From Acetomicrobium thermoterrenum DSM 13490 (GTDB lineage Bacteria > Synergistota > Synergistia > Synergistales > Acetomicrobiaceae), in the NCBI RefSeq assembly GCF_900107215.1, contig NZ_FNPD01000007.1:1-64000 (forward strand): a stretch of 64,000 nucleotides of DNA, given 5' to 3'. The position numbers and the translations under genes are program-made. The number at the start of each line of letters is the position of its first letter. Positions within the stretch are counted from its first letter, which is position 1. The notes below the pieces were generated by a model. The model was given only the letters and a program-made list of their open reading frames with translations, was not told where the DNA came from and ran no database searches. This document shows, one piece after another, positions 25,007 through 36,093 of the stretch.

Positions 25007-25900
25007 ATGAGGGGAATATTTTTGGTCCTTGGGGCGACCACGATTTGGGGAACGAACGGTCCCGTAGTTCGTTTCGTCGACGGTTTTGGAGTCGGCCCTT
25101 TTCTCATAACGCTTTTTCGCATAACCGTCAGCACCTGTATTATCATCTCTCTCGCCCCCAAACCCCGAAGCGCTTTGATAATTCCCCGTAAAGAGGAGAT
25201 GGGCAGAGCGCTTTTTTGGTTGAGCTCCCTTGGGCTTATCAGCTCGAACTTGGGCCTTAGCATAGCCTTTTTGAGGATATCCGTAGGAATGACGATGATC
25301 CTGTATTACACCGCTCCGATTTGGGCTATGATAGGAGCCTGGGCTATAGCTCGAGAGCGCCCCTCTCTGGTGCAAATTCTGGCCTTAATACTCTCTCTGT
25401 GGGGAGTTTACTTTGCCGTATGGGATCCCAGCGAGGGCTTGAAGTTCGACATCATTGGCATTCTCTGCGCACTGGCCGGCGGTGCCGGTTATGCCCTCTA
25501 CCTTTTAAACGGAAGATACGGACTCGGCAAAAAATCGCAGTATAAGGCCTATTTGCAAAGTTTTCTATGGGCATCGGTAATCTGTTGGGTCGCCGGGCTT
25601 TATGGAGGAAAAGCAGCGGATCTATTCAAGGCCCCGCCGAAAGCCTACCTTGGCCTAATGTATATGGCATTATGCACCTCCGCCATTGCCTTTGGCATGA
25701 TCTCGAGATCCCTTAAATATCTATCTAGCTCTATAGCTTCGGTATTATCCATGAGCGAAATTCCCCTCTCTATGATGTGGGCCTTTCTATTGCTTGGAGA
25801 AAGGCCGGAAAAAAGCGCGATCATCGGCGGAGTCTTCATATGCATTGCAGTCATCATGTTGTCGCTGGAACCTTTATTCTATTGTAGAAGTAATAAATAG
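25007..25900 (+). CDS. EamA/DMT-superfamily transporter
   Basis: Inner-membrane exporter or importer with ten predicted membrane segments in two EamA repeats (MRGIFLVLGATTIWGTNGP at the first helix, YTAPIWAMIGAW near the first repeat end, SALAFG-like and SLKYLSSSIASVLSMSEIPL in the second). The 297-residue length is typical. The start is uncertain: ATG 25007 follows GGGAG by four bases and matches the family's beginning, while ATG 24986 adds seven residues. Drug/metabolite transporters carry amino acids or other metabolites; this substrate cannot be told from sequence. The gene follows xthA by about 50 bases. Confidence 0.85.
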   Translation: MRGIFLVLGATTIWGTNGPVVRFVDGFGVGPFLITLFRITVSTCIIISLAPKPRSALIIPRKEEMGRALFWLSSLGLISSNLGLSIAFLRISVGMTMILYYTAPIWAMIGAWAIARERPSLVQILALILSLWGVYFAVWDPSEGLKFDIIGILCALAGGAGYALYLLNGRYGLGKKSQYKAYLQSFLWASVICWVAGLYGGKAADLFKAPPKAYLGLMYMALCTSAIAFGMISRSLKYLSSSIASVLSMSEIPLSMMWAFLLLGERPEKSAIIGGVFICIAVIMLSLEPLFYCRSNK

Positions 25901-25947
25901 ATGTTATATTATATGCGTCAGAGCCTGAGGCAAAAGGGGTGTGAGAG

Positions 25948-26316
25948 ATGGAACACTACTGGAAGATCAAATGCCCGGTTTGCGGTGCCGAAACTATATC
26001 GTCCACAAAAGAAGACACACAAGTTCATTGTTCACACTTCAGCAGCTTTTTCCCTGAAAAATCTCTCGTCATCTATTACAACGATCTGGGAGAAGAGGTC
26101 GCAGTAAGCCTTGAATCCGTCGGACAGACATGCTACAACTTCTCCTGCCCTCTCTGTAAGGAGAAAATAGAGGCCTGTGCAACGGAAGGGGCACATCAAT
26201 ATTTCATAAAAACCAATTGCACTCATTTCGTATCCCTGCAAAGGGGAGAAGGAGATAAAATCTCTGCAATCTTTGCAGATTCCTACAATAACATTTTCCC
26301 CATGGAATTGGGATAG
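25948..26316 (+). CDS. Small protein with two Cys/His zinc-ribbon-like repeats
   Basis: Not assigned to a named family. The 122 residues contain two similar metal-binding blocks: CPVC (C9, C12) with C28-S-H30, and CPLC (C67, C70) with C91-T-H93. The region between them is beta-rich (SLVIYYNDLGEEVAVSLESV). Such duplicated CPxC...CxH units suggest two zinc sites and an intracellular structural or nucleic-acid role. GGTGTGAGAG lies just upstream of ATG 25948. It is followed by a bidirectional terminator and may share a transcript with the EamA transporter gene 47 bases upstream. Confidence 0.55.
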   Translation: MEHYWKIKCPVCGAETISSTKEDTQVHCSHFSSFFPEKSLVIYYNDLGEEVAVSLESVGQTCYNFSCPLCKEKIEACATEGAHQYFIKTNCTHFVSLQRGEGDKISAIFADSYNNIFPMELG

Positions 26317-26327
26317 CATCCAACTCG

Positions 26328-26371
26328 AGTTTCATCCCTCCCTTTTTCTAGAAAAAGGGAGGGATGAAACT
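26328..26371. terminator. Bidirectional terminator between convergent units
   Basis: A near-perfect 21-bp inverted repeat (AGTTTCATCCCTCCCTTTTTC and its complement) is separated by only TA, with T-rich runs on both strands. It sits between the rightward zinc-ribbon-like gene and the leftward lpd gene and should stop both transcripts. Confidence 0.9.
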
Positions 26372-26386
26372 AAATTTTACCTTATT

Positions 26387-27784
26387 TTACCTTTTTCTGG
26401 GCAGCTGATGAATGGCCTCTCCTTTGACTCCCATCACCGCCTCGTGGAAAGCTTCCGCCAGTGTTGGGTGGGCATGAATGCAGGAGATCAACTCCTCTGC
26501 GGGTATGCCAGCATGCATGGCTAAGGCCGCTTCGTGTATGAGGTCGCTGGCGTGGGGTCCGATGATATGAACGCCCGCCAATTTGCCGTCGCCGTAGGCC
26601 AATACCTTTACCAATCCATCTTCTTCGCCCATGGCAATGGCCTTGCCGTTGCCGGCAAAGAGGAACTTGCCGACGGAGTAATCGATGTTATCTTTTTTCA
26701 ATTCCTCTTCGGTCTTCCCCACAGAAGCGACTTCGGGAATGGTAAAGACCGCTGCAGGAATGGCATCATAATTTATCCTGTCGGCTTTACGTCCGAACAT
26801 GGCCTCGACAGCCACTTTACCCTCCTCTGAAGCGACATGGGCAAGATAGGGCGGACCTATTACATCGCCGATGGCGTAAATTCCTTCAACGGAGGTCCGA
26901 TAGAATTCGTCCACGATTATGCCCTTCTTCCCCGTTTCAATTCCCACTTCCTCGCAACCAAGGCCTTCAACGTTGGGGACGTTGCCCGTCGCTACCAAGA
27001 CCAGGTCTGCATTTAGCGTAGCCTCTTCCCTGTCACTTGAAGCGTAAACGGTTAGGCCCTCTTTTCCCTGCTCTATTCTGTCTACGAGCATGCCCTCATA
27101 AAAGGTTATGCCCCTCTTCTTTAAAAGCAGCTTTATTCGCTTGGATATTTCGCCGTCCATTAACCTGAGAACTCTGCTTCTAACCATTACCGTAACATTG
27201 GATCCCAGAGCATTGTATATGCTGGCAAATTCCATGGCTATATATCCGCCGCCATATATAAAGAGGTTATCGGGCAGATCCTCGTACTCGAGCAACTCCC
27301 TGCTGGTCACTACTCCCCTCAAACCCATCCCTGGAATATCAGGTACGGCCTGTTTGGAACCGGTAGCGATAAGGATGAATTTAGCCTCAATCTCCTCCCT
27401 GCTGCCGTCGGACTTCGTTATAGATATCGTGTTCTTGCCCGATAATTTAGCCTCTCCCTCGATGACGTTAACCTTGTATCCCTTTAATAATTGAGCCACT
27501 CCTCCCGTAAGTTTGTCGACGGATCTCCTCTTCCAGGCATGCACTTTGGCCATGTCCACCTTCGCTTCGCCGACGACAATTCCGGTCTCTTCCATTCTTT
27601 GGGCCAACAGGACGCTTTCGGCACTTTGACACAAAGCCTTCGTTGGAATGCAACCATAGTTAAGACAGGTTCCTCCAATTCTATCCCTTTCGACGACGGT
27701 AACCGTGGCTCCAAGCTGTGCGGCTCTTATGGCGGCCACGTAACCCCCGGGCCCTCCGCCAATTACGACTAGGTCGCTTTTCAT
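26387..27784 (-). CDS. lpdA: Dihydrolipoyl dehydrogenase (glycine cleavage L protein)
   Basis: FAD-dependent disulfide oxidoreductase that reoxidises the dihydrolipoyl arm of GcvH with NAD+. VIGGGPGGYVAAIRAAQLG binds FAD; the redox-active pair C40 and C45 lie in GGTCLNYGC. IYGGGYIAMEFASIY binds NAD, TSVEGIYAIGDV closes the FAD site, and HAHPTLAEAFHEAV carries the catalytic His-Glu pair of the partner subunit. The length is 465 residues, normal. ATG 27784 has AAGGGG upstream. It is the last of five gcv-related genes in one direction, so its main partner is probably glycine decarboxylase, although it could serve 2-oxoacid dehydrogenases too. Confidence 0.95.
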   Translation of the reverse strand: MKSDLVVIGGGPGGYVAAIRAAQLGATVTVVERDRIGGTCLNYGCIPTKALCQSAESVLLAQRMEETGIVVGEAKVDMAKVHAWKRRSVDKLTGGVAQLLKGYKVNVIEGEAKLSGKNTISITKSDGSREEIEAKFILIATGSKQAVPDIPGMGLRGVVTSRELLEYEDLPDNLFIYGGGYIAMEFASIYNALGSNVTVMVRSRVLRLMDGEISKRIKLLLKKRGITFYEGMLVDRIEQGKEGLTVYASSDREEATLNADLVLVATGNVPNVEGLGCEEVGIETGKKGIIVDEFYRTSVEGIYAIGDVIGPPYLAHVASEEGKVAVEAMFGRKADRINYDAIPAAVFTIPEVASVGKTEEELKKDNIDYSVGKFLFAGNGKAIAMGEEDGLVKVLAYGDGKLAGVHIIGPHASDLIHEAALAMHAGIPAEELISCIHAHPTLAEAFHEAVMGVKGEAIHQLPRKR

Positions 27785-27872
27785 CAGCTTTATCCCCTTT
27801 CTCAAATATTTAAAGGCGCCTCTTGCGCCATTATTTTATGGCAAGAGACGCCCTTCGTCCGGATTTACGAGT

Positions 27873-29330
27873 TTACGCTTCGAAGTCCCATTTCACCACG
27901 GGTCTTTTGGCTGCCGTCACTTCGTCCAAGCGAGTAACAGGAGTGTTCTTCGGTGATTCCTTTACAAGGTCTGGGTTTTCTTCCGCTTCTTTTGCTATAG
28001 AAATCATCGTCTCAGCAAAGGCGTCCAGCGTCTCGACGCTTTCCGTCTCCGTGGGCTCTACCATCATGGCCTCCGGTACGATCAGCGGGAAGTACACGGT
28101 CGGGGGATGGAAACCGTAATCTATTAGCCTCTTTACCATATCAAGAGTAGTGACGCCCGTAGCTTTCTTCTGCTTGTTGCCGGAGATGACGAATTCGTGC
28201 TTGCACCAACGATCGAAGGGAAGTTCAAAATAATCTCTAAGTTTTTTCAAGAGATAATTCGCGTTCAAGACGGAGCATTCGGCAACTTCCCTCAAGCCCT
28301 CAGGTCCCATGGTCAAAATGTAAGCGTAAGCTTTAACCATTACGTTGAAGTTACCGTAGAAGGACCTTACCTTTCCGATGGAAAGGGGCCTATCGTAATC
28401 GAGATAGTATCTTTCGCCCTCCTTTTCCACAGTGGGAACAGGCAAGAAGGGTACAAGTTCCTTTGTAACAGCTATCGGTCCCGATCCCGGCCCGCCTCCG
28501 CCGTGGGGAGTGCTGAAGGTCTTGTGAAGGTTCAAATGTACTACGTCAAAGCCCATGTCGCCCGGTCGCGCCTTCCCTAGATTTGCGTTGAGGTTGGCCC
28601 CGTCGTAATACAAAAGACCGCCTGCGTCGTGTATTATCCTGGCAATTTCGGTTATCCTTTCCTCGAACAATCCGAGCGTATTGGGGTTCGTCAGCATGAT
28701 GCCGGCCACTTCGTCGCTCATCAGTTTCTTTAGATCTTCGACATCCACGTTTCCGCGCTCGTCGGATTTCACTTCCAGCGCTTCGAATCCCACCATGCTG
28801 GCCGACGCAGGGTTCGTGCCGTGAGCCGAATCGGGTATTATGATCTTCTTCCTCTTGCCCTCTCCCCTCTCTTCCAGGGCGGCCTTTATGATCATCAAAC
28901 CCGTCATCTCGCCATGAGCACCTGCAGCAGGCTGTAACGTGGCCCTATCCATGCCGGTTATCTCGCACAACATCTTCTCCAGGTCGTACATGAGTTTCAG
29001 CGCGCCCTGTACCGTCTCCTCCGGCTGATAGGGGTGAAGCCGCAAAAAACCCGGCAGGCGCGAGACGGCCTCGTTTATCTTCGGGTTGTACTTCATCGTA
29101 CATGACCCTAAGGGGTAAAAGCCTAAGTCGACGGCGTAGTTGAGTTGAGATAACCTGGTAAAATGTCGAACTACGTCGACCTCAAATACCTCGGGCAGCC
29201 TGGCATCGATCTTTCTCGCGAATTTTTCCGGGATTTTTTCGCCGGCTTCAGGCACATCACAAGCAGGAAGAGAGTAAGCCTTCCTTCCCGATTTACTCAA
29301 CTCAAATATGAGCTCAACGGGCTTTTTCAT
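27873..29330 (-). CDS. gcvPB: Glycine decarboxylase (P protein) subunit 2
   Basis: PLP-bearing half of the split glycine decarboxylase, which releases CO2 and passes the aminomethyl group to lipoyl-GcvH. The PLP lysine is K270 in [28 protein letters not shown] and [16 protein letters not shown] are conserved around the cofactor. The 485 residues are typical for subunit 2. The ATG overlaps the gcvPA stop by four bases (ATGA). Subunit 1 is directly upstream, and lpd follows after about 90 bases. Confidence 0.96.
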   Translation of the reverse strand: MKKPVELIFELSKSGRKAYSLPACDVPEAGEKIPEKFARKIDARLPEVFEVDVVRHFTRLSQLNYAVDLGFYPLGSCTMKYNPKINEAVSRLPGFLRLHPYQPEETVQGALKLMYDLEKMLCEITGMDRATLQPAAGAHGEMTGLMIIKAALEERGEGKRKKIIIPDSAHGTNPASASMVGFEALEVKSDERGNVDVEDLKKLMSDEVAGIMLTNPNTLGLFEERITEIARIIHDAGGLLYYDGANLNANLGKARPGDMGFDVVHLNLHKTFSTPHGGGGPGSGPIAVTKELVPFLPVPTVEKEGERYYLDYDRPLSIGKVRSFYGNFNVMVKAYAYILTMGPEGLREVAECSVLNANYLLKKLRDYFELPFDRWCKHEFVISGNKQKKATGVTTLDMVKRLIDYGFHPPTVYFPLIVPEAMMVEPTETESVETLDAFAETMISIAKEAEENPDLVKESPKNTPVTRLDEVTAAKRPVVKWDFEA

Positions 29331-30670
29331 CGCACTTCACCCCCTGCGATCCCGACAAACCTGTCGATCTCTTCTTTTGTCCTGCGTTCTGTCACGGCGA
29401 TCAGCCAGCCGTTTTTGATCTCCGGGTACTGCCCGGAAAGATCGTAGCCCCCGATAAAACCTTCCTTTAGGAGCTTCTCGTTGATCTCCTTTACCGGCTT
29501 GGGAGCGATGAGGACGAACTCTTTGAAGAAGAAAGCGTTGAAGGCGCGCTTAAAACCCCTCTTTACGAGCTCATCCATTGCGTAGTGCGCCTTGTTGTAA
29601 CAAAGTTTAGCTACTTCCTTAAGTCCTTCCTTTCCCATAGTGCTCATATAGACCGCACCCATCAGGGCGCATAAGCTCTGGTTGGTGCATATATTGGAGG
29701 TTGCCTTTTCGCGACGTATGTGCTGCTCTCTAGCCTGCAGTGTCAAGACGAAACCACGACGACCTTCGGTATCTACGGTCTGTCCGACTATGCGTCCCGG
29801 CATTTTCCTCAAAAGTTTCTCCGTCGCCGCCAAAAAGCCAAAATGGGGGCCACCGAAGGATGCCGGATTGCCGAGGGCCTGTCCCTCACCAGTAACGATA
29901 TCGGCTCCCAGTTTTCCCGGGGCTTCCAATAGTGCTAGAGATATGGGGTCAGCACTTACGATAAGCATGGCACCCTTAGAGTGAGCCAGTTCCGCTATGG
30001 ACGCCAAGTCTTCGATAACGCCGAAGAAGTTTGGACTTTGAATCATGATTGCCGCAACTTTGTCGTTCAATTTACCCTTAACGTCCTCTAGATCAACCTG
30101 TCCGTCCTTGTATCCGAATTCCTCTACCTCAACTCCCCTAAAATGGGTGTATGTCCTTAAGACCGATCTGTATTCGGGGTTTACCGCTTTAGAACAAAGT
30201 ACCTTTTCCCTTTTGGTCGCAGAGCAGGCCATGAAGGCAGATTCGGCGAAGGAAGAGGCGCCATCGTACATGGAAGCATTGGTCACGTACATACCTGTAA
30301 GCTCACATATCATGGATTGATATTCAAATATCGCCTGCAACGTCCCCTGACTTATTTCCGGTTGATAGGGAGTATAGGCAGTGTAGAATTCTCCCCTCGA
30401 TATAATCGCGTCGACTACGGAAGGAACGAAATGATCGTAAACGCCCGCTCCCAAAAAGCAAGTGCAGTTGCCCAAATGCAAGTTCCTGCCGGCCAATTCC
30501 TGCGTATGTCTGACCAAACAGTCCTCTGCTAGGGGCCCCGGTATATCGTAATTTCTCTCCATTCGCACCTCTTTGGGAATATCCTCAAAGAGTTCGTCCA
30601 CAGATTTGATTCCAAGGGCCTCGAGCATCCTCTCCTTATCTTCACGCGTATGGGGGATGTAATTCCACAT
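29327..30670 (-). CDS. gcvPA: Glycine decarboxylase (P protein) subunit 1
   Basis: Non-PLP half of the split glycine decarboxylase, needed for the active alpha2-beta2 complex. N-terminal [56 protein letters not shown] and [19 protein letters not shown] are strongly conserved family blocks. The length is 447 residues. I chose ATG 30670, which overlaps the gcvH stop (TAATG) and has GGAGG upstream, rather than an ATG ten codons earlier inside gcvH. Confidence 0.96.
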   Translation of the reverse strand: MWNYIPHTREDKERMLEALGIKSVDELFEDIPKEVRMERNYDIPGPLAEDCLVRHTQELAGRNLHLGNCTCFLGAGVYDHFVPSVVDAIISRGEFYTAYTPYQPEISQGTLQAIFEYQSMICELTGMYVTNASMYDGASSFAESAFMACSATKREKVLCSKAVNPEYRSVLRTYTHFRGVEVEEFGYKDGQVDLEDVKGKLNDKVAAIMIQSPNFFGVIEDLASIAELAHSKGAMLIVSADPISLALLEAPGKLGADIVTGEGQALGNPASFGGPHFGFLAATEKLLRKMPGRIVGQTVDTEGRRGFVLTLQAREQHIRREKATSNICTNQSLCALMGAVYMSTMGKEGLKEVAKLCYNKAHYAMDELVKRGFKRAFNAFFFKEFVLIAPKPVKEINEKLLKEGFIGGYDLSGQYPEIKNGWLIAVTERRTKEEIDRFVGIAGGEVR

Positions 30671-31065
30671 TATCCCATCGCCTCCTCCTCTTCTTCGCAA
30701 TGCTTGGCGTAGCTTGCGGCGTCTAAGAGAGCCTCCACCTCCTCAGGATTATTCATTTCGATCGTGGCGATCCAGTTCTCATAGGGATCCTCGTTGAGTA
30801 ACCCCGGCTCATCTTCGAGAGCATCGTTTACTTCGGCTATTTCTCCCGAGACGGGAGAATATACATCGGAGGCAGCTTTGACCGATTCTATAGAACAAAG
30901 CGCCTCTCCCGCCTCGACCAGTGAACCCACTTCAGGAAGCTCGACGTAAACGATATCGCCTAGGTGCCCCTGGGCGAAATCAGTAATTCCGACGTAAGCT
31001 TTATTGCCCTCCACTCTCACCCATTCGTGCGTTTTCGTATACTTTAAATTTTCCGGTATGTTCAT
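30670..31065 (-). CDS. gcvH: Glycine cleavage system H protein
   Basis: Lipoylated carrier that shuttles the aminomethyl group between the P, T and L proteins. The lipoyl lysine is K63 in SIESVKAASDVYSPVSG. KTHEWVRVEGNKAYVGITDFAQ and GDIVYVELPEVG are typical. The 131 residues fit, with an acidic tail (HCEEEEEAMG) slightly longer than usual. ATG 31065 follows AGGAGG at a good distance; an ATG four codons upstream is less well placed. Lipoate synthesis genes are not in the window. Confidence 0.96.
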   Translation of the reverse strand: MNIPENLKYTKTHEWVRVEGNKAYVGITDFAQGHLGDIVYVELPEVGSLVEAGEALCSIESVKAASDVYSPVSGEIAEVNDALEDEPGLLNEDPYENWIATIEMNNPEEVEALLDAASYAKHCEEEEEAMG

Positions 31066-31100
31066 GACTCGATGCACCTCCTGCTTCTTTTTTGCTTCTT

Positions 31101-32198
31101 TTACTTTTTGTAACGCCTTTTGTAGAAAGGCGTCTCTACCACCTTGGCAAGCCTGTCCTTTCCCCTTATATCGACATGCACTTCTCGACCGATTTCTACA
31201 TAATCGATATCCAACAATGCCAGAGCAAGATACTTTTCAAGCGACGGGGCATACGAACCTGATGTTATCACACCAACACTTTTGCCCTGTGACTTCACCT
31301 CGTAACCATGCCTCGGTACGCCCTTCTCGACCATCTCAAGGCCAGCTATCTTGCGCTTTAAACCCTTCTCCTTTTGTTCCAGGAGGCTCGCTCTCCCAAT
31401 AAAATCTTCCTTGGACAGCTTAACGAAGAAGCCCAGACCGGCCTCAAGGGGAGTTATATCCTCCGACAGCTCCTGTCCGTACAAGGGCAGGCATGCCTCA
31501 AAACGCAAGGTATCTCTTGCCCCAAGTCCCGCCGGGACCAGGCCTTCTTCCTTTCCGGCTTTGAGCAATTCGTCCCAAATATGACCTGCATCGCCAGGCA
31601 GCAGATAAAGTTCGAAGCCGTCCTCGCCGGTGTATCCAGTCCGCGAAAGCAAAAGGTCCACACCTCCCACCGATACACGGTCCTTAAAAGTATAGAATTT
31701 CATTTCATCCAAAGCGACATCGGTAAGCTTTTGAAGTATGCCCTCTGCTTTAGGGCCTTGGATAGCTATCTGAGCGTATGAATCCGATACGTCTTCCGCC
31801 TTGACGTCGAACTTTTTCGATTTATCAACAATCCATTGGTAATCCTTATCTTTATTGGCAGCGTTTACGACCAAGAGGAAGCGATTTTCATCGTACATAT
31901 ATATCAACAAATCGTCTACAACTCCGCCATGTTCGTAGCACATAGGAGAATACATCACCTTACCCGGGACCAACTTAGTTACGTCGTTGGTTACGAGGTA
32001 ATTGATGAACTTCAAAGCGTCCTTACCCTCGACAGTTATTTCCCCCATGTGAGAGACATCGAACAGGCCTGCTGCCTTTCTGGTAGCCAAATGCTCTTCG
32101 ACTATGCCGCTGTATTGCACGGGAAGGGCCCATCCAAAGAAATCTACCACACGACCGCCCAACGCGACGTGTTTCTCGTAAAGAGGCGTCTTTCTCAT
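31101..32198 (-). CDS. gcvT: Aminomethyltransferase (glycine cleavage T protein)
   Basis: Tetrahydrofolate-dependent T protein that releases ammonia from the aminomethyl-lipoyl H protein and forms 5,10-methylene-THF. FFGWALPVQYSGIVEEHLATR, GLFDVSHMGEITVEG, SRTGYTGEDGFELY and a C-terminal GVITSGSYAPSLEK define it; the catalytic aspartate lies in FDVSHM-type context. The length is 365 residues, typical. ATG 32198 follows GGGAGGAGAG. It heads the gcvT-H-PA-PB-lpd set, about 110 bases after the V-ATPase B gene. I see no glycine riboswitch in that gap. Confidence 0.96.
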   Translation of the reverse strand: MRKTPLYEKHVALGGRVVDFFGWALPVQYSGIVEEHLATRKAAGLFDVSHMGEITVEGKDALKFINYLVTNDVTKLVPGKVMYSPMCYEHGGVVDDLLIYMYDENRFLLVVNAANKDKDYQWIVDKSKKFDVKAEDVSDSYAQIAIQGPKAEGILQKLTDVALDEMKFYTFKDRVSVGGVDLLLSRTGYTGEDGFELYLLPGDAGHIWDELLKAGKEEGLVPAGLGARDTLRFEACLPLYGQELSEDITPLEAGLGFFVKLSKEDFIGRASLLEQKEKGLKRKIAGLEMVEKGVPRHGYEVKSQGKSVGVITSGSYAPSLEKYLALALLDIDYVEIGREVHVDIRGKDRLAKVVETPFYKRRYKK

Positions 32199-32310
32199 TT
32201 CTCTCTCCTCCCTTTTTTCGTATTTCATCCATCTGCTTCTTATTCGATTACATCGAAGATGTACCATATATCATAGCATAGTGGCAATTGACAGGTAATA
32301 TCTCAATTAA

Positions 32311-33678
32311 CTATTTTAGCCTGGCATCGGCTTCCTCTTTAGATATTCTGGTGAGTTCATTGCGGGGCAACATCTTCAGCAGCTTCCAGCCAATATCTAG
32401 GGATTCGCTAATATCTCTATCCTCATCGTAGCTTTGTTTTATAAAGGAGTTCTCGAAGGACCTCCCAAAATCCATGTAGGAGATGTCTATTTGGCTAAGC
32501 TCGTCTTCCCCGATGACGCTCGCCAGAGCCCTGACGTCTTGGACCCTGCTGTAAGAAGCGTACAGTTGGCTTGCAAGGTCAGGATGGTCTTCTCTGGTGT
32601 AGCCCTTGCCTATGCCGTCCTTCATGAGCCGCGAAAGGCTGGCCAATACATCTATGGGAGGATAGATTCCCCTGGAATCCAGCTCCCTCGATAACACGAT
32701 TTGACCTTCCGTTATGAATCCCGTGAGGTCTGGGATGGGGTGGGTAATATCGTCGTTGGGCATCGTGAGGATCGGGATTTGTGTCAGGCTTCCCTGGATC
32801 CCCTTCAAGACCCCGGCTCTTTCATAGAGGGAAGCAAGGTCGCTGTACATATAGCCCGGATAGCCCTTACGGCTTGGCACCTCGCCTTTGGCGACACCTA
32901 CCTCCCTTAAGGCCTCACAGTAGTTCGTAATGTCGGTCATGATGACCAATACGTGCATATTGAGCTCGAAGGCCAGATACTCTCCCACGGTCAGGGCAAA
33001 GCGCGGCGTGGCTATTCGCTCGATGACGGGATCATCGGCAAGGTTTAAGAAGACAACCATGTTTTTGGTGCGCCCCTTCTCGAAAAGTTCCTCCATAAAG
33101 TAAGCTGCATCATCTCGTTTCACGCCTATCCCTGCAAAAACGACGGCAAAGTTTTCCTCCCCTACCAACTGGGACTGGTTGGCAATCTGCACGGCAAGCT
33201 TGTTGTGAGGTAGCCCGTTTCCCGAAAATATGGGAAGTTTCTGCCCTCTGATGAGTGTGGCCAATACATCTATGGCCGATATCCCCGTTTGAATGAAGTT
33301 TCTGGGATATACCCTTGCCATGGGATTTAAAGGAGATCCGTTAACATCCCTGCTATAGGCAGAATAAACGGGCCCGCAATCGTCCCTCGGTTCGCCCAAA
33401 CCGGAAAACACTCTGCCGATAAGCGCAGGAGATAGTTTCATCTCGAGAGGCCTCCCTAAAAACCTTACGGCAGTCGTTTCTGGAACCAGGTCCGAAGTGC
33501 CGCTGAAAACCTGCACCAACGTGGCATCTTCGCCGTTCAAAACAACCTGTCCCAACCTGTGATCGCCGTTTTTCATCCTAATTTGAGCAAGCTCTCCAAA
33601 GCCCACGTCTGGTGTTCCTTTAAGCAGGACAAAGGGCCCATATATCTGGTCTACGCCCATGTGATCTATCAAGGGCAT
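32311..33678 (-). CDS. atpB: V-type ATP synthase subunit B
   Basis: Non-catalytic nucleotide-binding subunit of the V1/A1 head. Family blocks include [49 protein letters not shown] (no intact Walker A, as expected), [20 protein letters not shown] and [14 protein letters not shown]. The length is 455 residues from ATG 33678. That start has GGGGAAGG six bases upstream; GTG 33687 overlaps the subunit A stop and is the alternative. It is the last ATPase gene here, unlike many operons where D follows B. Confidence 0.95.
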   Translation of the reverse strand: MPLIDHMGVDQIYGPFVLLKGTPDVGFGELAQIRMKNGDHRLGQVVLNGEDATLVQVFSGTSDLVPETTAVRFLGRPLEMKLSPALIGRVFSGLGEPRDDCGPVYSAYSRDVNGSPLNPMARVYPRNFIQTGISAIDVLATLIRGQKLPIFSGNGLPHNKLAVQIANQSQLVGEENFAVVFAGIGVKRDDAAYFMEELFEKGRTKNMVVFLNLADDPVIERIATPRFALTVGEYLAFELNMHVLVIMTDITNYCEALREVGVAKGEVPSRKGYPGYMYSDLASLYERAGVLKGIQGSLTQIPILTMPNDDITHPIPDLTGFITEGQIVLSRELDSRGIYPPIDVLASLSRLMKDGIGKGYTREDHPDLASQLYASYSRVQDVRALASVIGEDELSQIDISYMDFGRSFENSFIKQSYDEDRDISESLDIGWKLLKMLPRNELTRISKEEADARLK

Positions 33679-33683
33679 CGATA

Positions 33684-35462
33684 TCACCTTCCCCTTGCAG
33701 CCAAACGTTCGCTGCCGGTCTTTTCCATGAAAGCATCAAGTTCCTCCCGTATTTTAGGCAGTTGAGCTTCCAACTCCTCTGACGATAACTCTTTGAGATG
33801 CACGAGGTTTGCCACAGTATCTCCTCCTCTCAGAAGGGAAAAGGGCACCCCCTGCCTGATCAAGGCGGAAGCCCTGTCGTAAAAGTGCATTATCAAAGAA
33901 AGAATGGCAAAACCCTTCGAAGGAGGCGAAAAGGAATCCGGACCAAAGGCGCCCTGCTGCAAGTAGCCGTTTTTAATCAAATAAGAAGTAAAGGCAACCA
34001 ATCTCTCGCTGTCGGGCAATACATCCTCGCCAACAAGACGCACTATCTGCTGGATCCTTTCGTCTTCTGCTAATAGGTCCTTGGCCTTTTTTCTGAGCTC
34101 GCTCCAACCGGTATCCACATTCAAGGAAAACCAGTCTTCGACCTCGCCAACATATTCGCTGTAGGAATCCACCCAGTTGATCGCAGGAAAGTGCCTGGCA
34201 TTGGCCAAGCTTTTGTCCAGCGCCCAGAAACATCTCACGAACCTCTTGGTATGCCTTGTTACGGGCTCAGTGAAGTCTCCGCCAGGAGGCGATACGGCAC
34301 CGATTATTGTAACGCTTCCCATGTCGCCGTTAAGCGTTACCACCCTACCTGCCCGCTCATAGAATTCAGCAAGTCGGCTTGGCAGATAAGCGGGAAACCC
34401 CTCTTCAGCCGGTATCTCTTCCATCCTTCCGGAGATCTCCCTCAAAGCTTCCGCCCATCTCGATGTCGAGTCGGCCATCACGGCCACATCGTATCCCATA
34501 TCCCTGTAATATTCGGCCATGGTAATGCCGGTGTAGATGGAAGCTTCCCTTGCGGCCACAGGCATGTTTGACGTATTTGCCACCAATATGGTCCGCTCCA
34601 TCAATGGCCTGCCCGAGCGGGGGTCTTCCAATTCAGGAAACTCCTCCAGGACATCGGTCATCTCGTTGCCTCGCTCCCCGCAACCTATGTACACCACAAC
34701 TGTGGCCTCGCTCCATTTTGCCAACTGATGTTGAGTTACTGTCTTTCCCGTGCCAAATCCACCGGGGATGGCCGCGGCGCCACCCTTAGCGATCGGGAAA
34801 AATCCGTCTATGACGCGCTGCCCTGTTATGAGGGGCTCTTTGGGCGTCAGGTGCTGCCTGCATGGCCTAGGCACCCTAACGGGCCAACGCTGTACCATAG
34901 GAATCTCTATCTCCTGGCCACGGCTATCCCTTACTTTAGCCACAGTTACGTCTGCTTTAAAGGTTCCCTTTGGCAGCACGAAGGTAAATTCGCCTTCTAG
35001 GCCCGGAGGGACCATTACCTTATGGGAAACCAGAGGGGTTTCTTTTATAGTTGCTATGACGGTCCCCGAAGTTGCGATATCTCCAACTTTTACCTCGGGT
35101 TCTAACTCCCACGTCTTTTCGGTATCTATCTCAGGAACTTTTATGCCTCTGGGGATGAAAATGCCGCCCTTCTCGTAAAGCGCCCCCAAAGGTCTTCCCA
35201 CTCCGTCAAATATGTTGCCTAGCAATCCGGGCCCAAGGGCGATGGAAAGCGGTTCTCCCCTGCCAAATACCGGCTCACCCGCTTTGAGTCCTTGAGTATC
35301 TTCGTAAACCTGTATTGTGGCCTCGTCTTCATCGATGCGTATGATTTCGCCCATCAGTCGCATTTCGCCCACATAAACCATCTCGTGCATAGCAAACTCA
35401 CGTATGCCCCTGGCTTTGACCACAGGACCGTTTGTCATGATAATTATGCCCTGTTTTTCCAA
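33684..35462 (-). CDS. atpA: V-type ATP synthase catalytic subunit A
   Basis: Catalytic ATP-hydrolysing or synthesising subunit. Walker A is GGFGTGKTV at residues 234-242; [32 protein letters not shown] and [12 protein letters not shown] are conserved around the active site. The A-type non-homologous bulge region (about 110-200) is present. The length is 592 residues. It begins at TTG 35462 with GGGAGG eight bases upstream; no better ATG exists nearby. Subunit E ends 13 bases before it and subunit B follows closely. Confidence 0.96.
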   Translation of the reverse strand: MEKQGIIIMTNGPVVKARGIREFAMHEMVYVGEMRLMGEIIRIDEDEATIQVYEDTQGLKAGEPVFGRGEPLSIALGPGLLGNIFDGVGRPLGALYEKGGIFIPRGIKVPEIDTEKTWELEPEVKVGDIATSGTVIATIKETPLVSHKVMVPPGLEGEFTFVLPKGTFKADVTVAKVRDSRGQEIEIPMVQRWPVRVPRPCRQHLTPKEPLITGQRVIDGFFPIAKGGAAAIPGGFGTGKTVTQHQLAKWSEATVVVYIGCGERGNEMTDVLEEFPELEDPRSGRPLMERTILVANTSNMPVAAREASIYTGITMAEYYRDMGYDVAVMADSTSRWAEALREISGRMEEIPAEEGFPAYLPSRLAEFYERAGRVVTLNGDMGSVTIIGAVSPPGGDFTEPVTRHTKRFVRCFWALDKSLANARHFPAINWVDSYSEYVGEVEDWFSLNVDTGWSELRKKAKDLLAEDERIQQIVRLVGEDVLPDSERLVAFTSYLIKNGYLQQGAFGPDSFSPPSKGFAILSLIMHFYDRASALIRQGVPFSLLRGGDTVANLVHLKELSSEELEAQLPKIREELDAFMEKTGSERLAARGR

Positions 35463-35475
35463 TTTCGTTCCTCCC

Positions 35476-36093
35476 CTATTGCCAAATCGCCATCAGCCTT
35501 TCCGTCAACGTATCGCTCATCTCGACGACCTTGGTCTGCCAATCGGAGTTGACCTGCCGGTTGCCCATGTCGTCGATCAACCACAGCCCCCCAAGTATAG
35601 GGGCTGGAGTGGAGTCAAACCTCATATCGATTTGAGGACGAAGCTCCTTGCTTCTGGATACGATCCTTTCTCCGAGTGGAGAATCTATCGCCGCAAGCCT
35701 CAAAGACCCCTTCTTAAGATCGACAAGGGCCTCTTGAGCTTCCAAAAGGAGGCCAAGGAGTATCATCCAATGATCTTCTCTGGACCTCAAGGCAACGAGT
35801 TCGTCCAAAAACACGGCCTTGGCCTGGGTGATCAATCTATTCTGAAGGCGCAGCTTTTCCCTGGATACCTCCCTTTCGGCGGCCAGCAACTCCCGGCGTC
35901 TTATCTCTTCGGCCCTACGACGAGCATCGTTTATTATCAGATCGGCCTCCTGATCGATCTTGACCAATTCTTGAGAAAGCCATTCATCGGCTTCCCGTTG
36001 AGCCTTTTGCGTTATCCTCATAACCTCGGCTTCTGCCTTATCCAAGATGAGATCTCTCAAAGCACCCAATTTCTGCGTATCTACGTCAGTCAC
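35476..36093 (-). CDS. atpE: V-type ATP synthase subunit E (peripheral stalk)
   Basis: Stator subunit with a long N-terminal helix (residues 1-95) rich in Glu, Arg and Ala (AEAEVMRITQKAQREADEWL, LIINDARRRAEEIRRREL) and a globular C-terminal part (LGGLWLIDDMGNRQVN) that grips the A3B3 head. The 205 residues match the family. It pairs with the coiled-coil G subunit encoded upstream. Its ATG overlaps the subunit F stop by four bases. Confidence 0.85.
   Translation of the reverse strand: MTDVDTQKLGALRDLILDKAEAEVMRITQKAQREADEWLSQELVKIDQEADLIINDARRRAEEIRRRELLAAEREVSREKLRLQNRLITQAKAVFLDELVALRSREDHWMILLGLLLEAQEALVDLKKGSLRLAAIDSPLGERIVSRSKELRPQIDMRFDSTPAPILGGLWLIDDMGNRQVNSDWQTKVVEMSDTLTERLMAIWQ

Noticed and set aside
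32199-32310. Glycine riboswitch upstream of gcvT
   Set aside because: The gap is only about 110 bases, with no tandem aptamer-like conserved segments or expression-platform hairpin.
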